A DNA stretch of 8,696 nucleotides from an uncultured Bacteroidia bacterium (lineage in GTDB: Bacteria > Bacteroidota > Bacteroidia > Bacteroidales > Prolixibacteraceae). This document shows positions 4,714-8,696 of the stretch, in pieces; position 1 is the first letter of the stretch, and every line of letters starts with the position of its first letter. A program made the translations under genes and the position numbers. The stretch is from the NCBI GenBank assembly GCA_903859795.1, contig CAIOOC010000839.1:1-8696 (forward strand). Direction: 5' to 3'. The notes below the pieces were generated by a model. The model had not been told where the DNA came from. It was given only the letters and a program-made list of their open reading frames with translations, and did no database searches.

Positions 4714-7700
4714 TTGGAACTTAAAGATCTGCTTAAATATTATACAACCCATCCCTCCGTTGTCGGACTGAGTGAAACAATTGCTGAGGCAGGCCCTGTC
4801 AGAATATCCCTTTCTGGATTATCAGGGTCGGCATCTTCGGTTGTTTTTGCGGCGGCATATCACCTCAATCCGTTCAGCGCGATGGCTATTCTTAACGACA
4901 GGGAAGAGGCATCCTATTTTTTTGATGATCTTAACGCGCTGGGACTCGGTGAAAACGTGTTGTTTTTCCCATCCTCCTACCGCCGCAGCATCGTTCATGA
5001 AATAATTGACAGTGAGAATATAATCTTCCGAACCGAGGTACTCAATAAACTCGCGATAAACGAAACCGGATATCTCGTGATTACCTATCCTGAGGCGATA
5101 ATGGAGAAGGTAATCTCCGGTTCGGGGCTCGAAAAACATACCCTTCATATCCGGAAAGGGGAGAAGTTGTCAATTTCGTTTATTAATGAGATATTGCATG
5201 AATATGGTTTTGAGCGTGTTGAGTTTGTCTACGAACCCGGGCAGTATTCAATCCGCGGATCAATAATCGATATTTTTTCGTTTTCGAACGAAGATCCATA
5301 CCGCATCGACTTCTTTGGTGATACAGTCGATTCAATACGCACGTTTGATATTGAGGACCAGATTTCAAAGGAGGCACTTACGCGAATTTCGATTATTCCA
5401 AATATCCAGGAGGGTTTACTCGACGAGAAAAGGGTTTCACTCTTCGAATTTCTGAATAAAAAGGCGGTTGTTGCAGCACAAAGTTTTGAATATGTGACTG
5501 CCCGGATCAAAGCATTGCATAATGAAGCGACAGGAAGAATGGGAGATGTCGAAACCAGCGACATGATTATTTCGGGAGGTGAATTTAAAACCGGCATAGA
5601 GAATTTTATCAATGTTGAATTCGGCGCGTCGAGAAAATCTAAATCTGCAACTAACCTGATTTTTGATACCTCTATTCAGCCGGTATTTAATAAGAACTTC
5701 GATTTGCTCGGTCAAAACCTCAAGACAAACCGTCAAAAAGGTTACCGGAATATCTTGCTGACATCGAGCCCCAAACAGATTGAGCGGTTACATGCCATTT
5801 TTGACGACAAGGGGGATCCGCAGAAGCTCGACAGCCTGTTGTTTGCATTAAATGAGGGGTTTATCGATCATGATCTGAAAATTTGTTGTTATACCGACCA
5901 TCAAATTTTTGAACGGTACCACCGGTTTAAACTGAAGTCAAAGAAATCATCCCGTCAGGCAATTACAATCAAGGAGCTAAGCAAGCTTCATCCCGGCGAT
6001 TTTGTGGTCCATATCGATCATGGTGTAGGGAAGTTTGCCGGTCTTGTAAAAACCGAGGTCAACGGGAATGTCCAGGAAGCTATACGCTTAATATACAGGG
6101 ATAACGATTCCCTTCTTGTGAGTATCCACTCCCTTCACCGGATTGCAAAATACAAGGGTAAGGAAGGGCAGGAGCCCTCCATTAACAAGCTGGGAACTGC
6201 TGCCTGGCAGAATCTCAAAACAAGAACCAAGAATAAGGTAAAAGATATTGCCAGGGAACTGATTGCCCTCTATGCCAAGCGTAAGATGGAGAACGGGTTT
6301 GCATTTTCACCCGATTCGTACCTTCAGGAGGAGCTAGAGGCCAGTTTTATCTACGAGGATACCCCCGACCAGTTAAAAGCCACCTATTCGATCAAGGAAG
6401 ATATGGAGAAGCAAATGCCCATGGATCGTCTTGTTTGCGGAGACGTGGGTTTTGGAAAGACCGAGGTGGCAATCCGGGCTGCGTTCAAGGCTGTGACCGA
6501 CAGTAAACAGGTGGCAGTGCTAGTACCTACTACTATCCTGGCTTTACAGCATTACAAGACTTTTTCGGAAAGGCTTAAGGATTTTCCGTGCAATGTTCAA
6601 TATATCAGCAGGCTAAGACACTCGGGTGATGTAAAGACTGTAATCAAAGACCTTGCTGACGGTAAGGTTGATATTATCATTGGTACCCATAAGCTCATCG
6701 GAAAAGATGTGAAGTTTAAAGATCTTGGGTTACTTATCGTGGATGAAGAGCAGCATTTTGGCGTAGCAATTAAGGAGAAGTTAAAGCAGCTTAAAGCAAA
6801 CATTGATACCTTAACACTTACGGCAACACCTATTCCGCGTACCCTGCAATTTTCACTGATGGGTGCCCGCGACCTCTCAATTATCAATACCCCACCTCCA
6901 AACCGTTATCCAATCAATACAGAGGTGAGCGTATTTGATGACGAGATTATCCGGGATGCCATAAATTATGAGGTCTCAAGGGGCGGACAGGTATTTTTCA
7001 TCAATAACAGGGTTCAGAATATCCTTGAAATCGAGTACCTGGTGAACAGATTGTGCCCGGGCGTGCGGACTATTATTGGTCATGGACAGATGGAAGGGGA
7101 CAGGCTTGAAAAGGTGATGTTTGATTTCGTCAACGGTGATTTTGATGTACTTATTGCAACGACAATCATCGAGTCAGGGCTCGACATTCCCAATGCCAAC
7201 ACGATAATCATCAACAATGCCCAAAATTTTGGACTGAGCGAACTTCACCAGTTAAGGGGACGTGTCGGCCGTTCGAACAAGAAAGCGTTTTGCTATCTGC
7301 TCGCACCTCCGATGAATGTTCTGTCGACCGATGCTCGTCGTCGTCTTCAGGCTATTGAGGAATTTTCGGAGATTGGCAGCGGTTTCAGTATCGCTATGCA
7401 GGATCTCGATATTCGTGGTGCGGGTAACCTGCTGGGTGGCGAACAGAGCGGGTTTATCGCTGACATCGGTTTTGAAGCCTACCACCGGATCCTTAATGAG
7501 GCGATGATGGAGCTTAAGAGCGGGGAGTTCCAGGATCTTTTCGAAGATCAGAACGAAGAGGCTTCGAAGACATTTTTGGATATCAAATATGTCAATGATT
7601 GTACAATTGATACCGATCTTGAACTTTTGTTCCCCGACAAATATATCTCAAGCATCTCTGAAAGGATGTTGCTTTACCGTGAACTTGACAACATGGAAGA

Positions 7701-8055
7701 CGAAACAGCACTGGAGCTCTTTGAGAACGGGCTTATCGACCGTTTCGGACCGATACCCAAATCTTCACGCGAGTTGATAGATGTTGTGAGGTTACGCTGG
7801 ATTGCTATTACTCTTAATGTGGAGAGGATCATCCTCAAGGAGTCGCGGATGATTTGCTATTTGCCATCTGATCCGGCCTCAAATTATTACCAGTCAGCCC
7901 ATTTCCAAAAACTCATGCAATGGGTGGTTCAAAATCCATCGAAGTGCAGGGTTAAAGAAGGGAAGGGTAAGCTTAGCATTAATTTCAGTGAGATCAAGAC
8001 GCTTAATAAGGCGGTTGGTATGATGAATCAAATTGCAGAGCGGGTGAATGAGTGA
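4714..8055 (+). CDS. mfd: Transcription-repair coupling factor Mfd
   Basis: Mfd is an ATP-driven DNA translocase that pushes stalled RNA polymerase off damaged template and recruits UvrA for nucleotide excision repair. The 1113 residues fit the family. The UvrB-like N-terminal part includes GQYSIRGSIIDIF (near 176). The CarD/RID-like RNA polymerase-binding domain begins at HPGDFVVHIDHGVGKF (426-441). The translocase has Walker A GDVGFGKTE (576-584), Walker B DEEQH (677-681), TATPIPRTL (703-711) and motif VI QLRGRVGR (846-853). The C-terminal TRCF domain lies at about 955-1055. All key motifs are intact. The start is TTG at 4714: a stop codon (4708-4710) closes the frame just upstream and the next in-frame ATG is about residue 58, which would remove conserved sequence. 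An ATG at 4707 is one base out of frame; a 4-base gap to the TTG leaves open a one-base sequence error or indel (expected start M-N-L-E-L-K). A good promoter precedes it. The stop codon is 11 bp from the convergent toxin gene. Confidence 0.98.
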   Translation: MELKDLLKYYTTHPSVVGLSETIAEAGPVRISLSGLSGSASSVVFAAAYHLNPFSAMAILNDREEASYFFDDLNALGLGENVLFFPSSYRRSIVHEIIDSENIIFRTEVLNKLAINETGYLVITYPEAIMEKVISGSGLEKHTLHIRKGEKLSISFINEILHEYGFERVEFVYEPGQYSIRGSIIDIFSFSNEDPYRIDFFGDTVDSIRTFDIEDQISKEALTRISIIPNIQEGLLDEKRVSLFEFLNKKAVVAAQSFEYVTARIKALHNEATGRMGDVETSDMIISGGEFKTGIENFINVEFGASRKSKSATNLIFDTSIQPVFNKNFDLLGQNLKTNRQKGYRNILLTSSPKQIERLHAIFDDKGDPQKLDSLLFALNEGFIDHDLKICCYTDHQIFERYHRFKLKSKKSSRQAITIKELSKLHPGDFVVHIDHGVGKFAGLVKTEVNGNVQEAIRLIYRDNDSLLVSIHSLHRIAKYKGKEGQEPSINKLGTAAWQNLKTRTKNKVKDIARELIALYAKRKMENGFAFSPDSYLQEELEASFIYEDTPDQLKATYSIKEDMEKQMPMDRLVCGDVGFGKTEVAIRAAFKAVTDSKQVAVLVPTTILALQHYKTFSERLKDFPCNVQYISRLRHSGDVKTVIKDLADGKVDIIIGTHKLIGKDVKFKDLGLLIVDEEQHFGVAIKEKLKQLKANIDTLTLTATPIPRTLQFSLMGARDLSIINTPPPNRYPINTEVSVFDDEIIRDAINYEVSRGGQVFFINNRVQNILEIEYLVNRLCPGVRTIIGHGQMEGDRLEKVMFDFVNGDFDVLIATTIIESGLDIPNANTIIINNAQNFGLSELHQLRGRVGRSNKKAFCYLLAPPMNVLSTDARRRLQAIEEFSEIGSGFSIAMQDLDIRGAGNLLGGEQSGFIADIGFEAYHRILNEAMMELKSGEFQDLFEDQNEEASKTFLDIKYVNDCTIDTDLELLFPDKYISSISERMLLYRELDNMEDETALELFENGLIDRFGPIPKSSRELIDVVRLRWIAITLNVERIILKESRMICYLPSDPASNYYQSAHFQKLMQWVVQNPSKCRVKEGKGKLSINFSEIKTLNKAVGMMNQIAERVNE

Positions 8056-8066
8056 GCATTCCAGAT

Positions 8067-8366
8067 CTATGTTATTTTCAAATTTTCCGGATTCTGTCGG
8101 CTATTCCATATCGTGTGAATGACAATATATTCATTGGTGAATTCGTAATATATAAGATAATTATCTACTATTAATGCTTTAATCATTTCAGAATCAGTAT
8201 TAATTCCAATATTGGGATGATCTCTTAATTTTCTGATTTCTTTATTTATTCTTTGATAAAGTTTGATTGAGAACGAATTACTCTTATTTCTTTCAGCATA
8301 GAACTCTAAGATCTTAAAAAGTTTTATCTTAGCCTTATTAGACCATATTATTGACGGTCGATCCAT
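8067..8366 (-). CDS. RelE/ParE-family toxin of a type II toxin-antitoxin system
   Basis: This 99-residue protein has the RelE/ParE outline: WSNKAKIKLFKILEFYAERN (8-27) as the first strand and helix, a second helix YQRINKEIRKLRDHPNIG (37-54), and the C-terminal sheet with VDNYLIYYEFTNEYIVIHTIWNSRQNP (67-93). ParE members poison gyrase and RelE members cleave mRNA on the ribosome; the sequence alone does not settle which. The WNSRQNP ending matches what I recall of Bacteroidetes ParE/RelE-like toxins. The start ATG overlaps the end of the antitoxin gene by 19 bp, implying translational coupling. It is AT-rich compared with mfd, which suggests separate acquisition. The stop codon lies 11 bp from the mfd stop, in convergent orientation, with no room for a terminator. 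Confidence 0.88.
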   Translation of the reverse strand: MDRPSIIWSNKAKIKLFKILEFYAERNKSNSFSIKLYQRINKEIRKLRDHPNIGINTDSEMIKALIVDNYLIYYEFTNEYIVIHTIWNSRQNPENLKIT

Positions 8367-8668
8367 TCCATAATTTCCTTATCAAGTTGTTCTTGATTAG
8401 TATATAAACCCAACTTAATTTCATTCCTTGATTCAAAAATTTCGTCTTTTTGTTCGGAAGTAAGTGAAATCATTTCAGGTGATAATCTCCTATTTTTTAA
8501 GGGCCACAACGAACCTTCCTCAATTTTCTTCTTTTTGGGAGCACTTTTGATCAGGATTTCATTTTTTGTTTTTGAATCCAGAATTGTCTTTATAGCCTTC
8601 AGAAATGTAATGTCATTAATCTCTGCAATCCTGTTAATTAACTCCTTTTTTAATTCTATTGTCGTCAT
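8348..8668 (-). CDS. Cognate antitoxin of the RelE/ParE toxin
   Basis: This 106-residue protein is encoded first in a two-gene operon with the toxin, as is usual when the antitoxin also represses the operon. The N-terminus (MTTIELKKELINRIAEINDITFLKAIKTILDSK) is an amphipathic helical pair, likely for dimerisation. A lysine-rich linker (41-50, KSAPKKKKIE) follows. The C-terminal helix EIFESRNEIKLGLYTNQEQLDKEIMEWI (76-103) resembles the toxin-wrapping tails of small addiction-module antitoxins. No clear ribbon-helix-helix or HTH motif is visible, so the DNA-binding mode is open. Assignment rests mainly on gene order, size and overlap. The start ATG at 8668 is preceded by an AT-rich leader that runs to near the window edge, so the promoter is only partly visible. 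Confidence 0.8.
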   Translation of the reverse strand: MTTIELKKELINRIAEINDITFLKAIKTILDSKTKNEILIKSAPKKKKIEEGSLWPLKNRRLSPEMISLTSEQKDEIFESRNEIKLGLYTNQEQLDKEIMEWIDRQ

Positions 8669-8696
8669 CGATTCTTATCACTTGTTATTACAAATA

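Noticed and set aside
4822..7777. Several short open frames inside mfd on both strands
   Set aside because: They are shadows of the strongly conserved mfd frame and show no domain of their own.

Overview
The window looks like a chromosomal segment from a member of the Bacteroidota, probably an environmental Bacteroidales-type organism. The evidence is the Bacteroidetes-style Mfd, the lack of clear Shine-Dalgarno sites, two good matches to the Bacteroidetes -7 promoter element TAnnTTTG, and interspersed hairpin repeats of types that I remember as common in this phylum. No rRNA, tRNA or CRISPR array was seen.

Left part (1-2742): a tyrosine recombinase (207-1685, minus strand) lies downstream of an unrecognised, mostly helical 244-residue protein (2008-2742, same strand). 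The 322 bp between them are almost entirely filled by a degenerate array on a 20-21 bp lattice (about 1717-2024). Most units carry an odd palindrome, RTTCYGAAY, and the array has a higher-order A/B layout. It ends inside the last codons of the upstream gene and comes within about 30 bp of the recombinase start. The recombinase has an unusual N-terminal half made of two ungapped copies of an ARW-x6-W-x-I-P module that resembles the HARP motif. The gene pair plus array is the most unusual part of the window and may form one functional unit. Three inverted repeats lie downstream of the recombinase (38-138).

Middle part (2743-4713): a gene-poor stretch holding two hairpin elements of the 'CGCAAAG' type (2913-2993 and 3071-3132), a GYD-domain protein (minus), a divergent DUF1697 protein (plus) with an 18-bp palindrome between them, and an 80-bp inverted repeat of the 'CACAGATT' type (4519-4598) about 115 bp upstream of mfd.

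Right part (4714-8696): mfd, the transcription-repair coupling factor, is complete. It apparently starts at TTG, just after an out-of-frame ATG. Eleven bases past its stop codon lies the end of a convergent, AT-rich type II toxin-antitoxin pair (antitoxin then RelE/ParE-like toxin, overlapping by 19 bp).

mfd is core housekeeping. The recombinase/array block and the toxin-antitoxin pair look like accessory DNA around it. Apart from the toxin-antitoxin pair, and possibly the recombinase with its upstream gene, the genes do not obviously work together.
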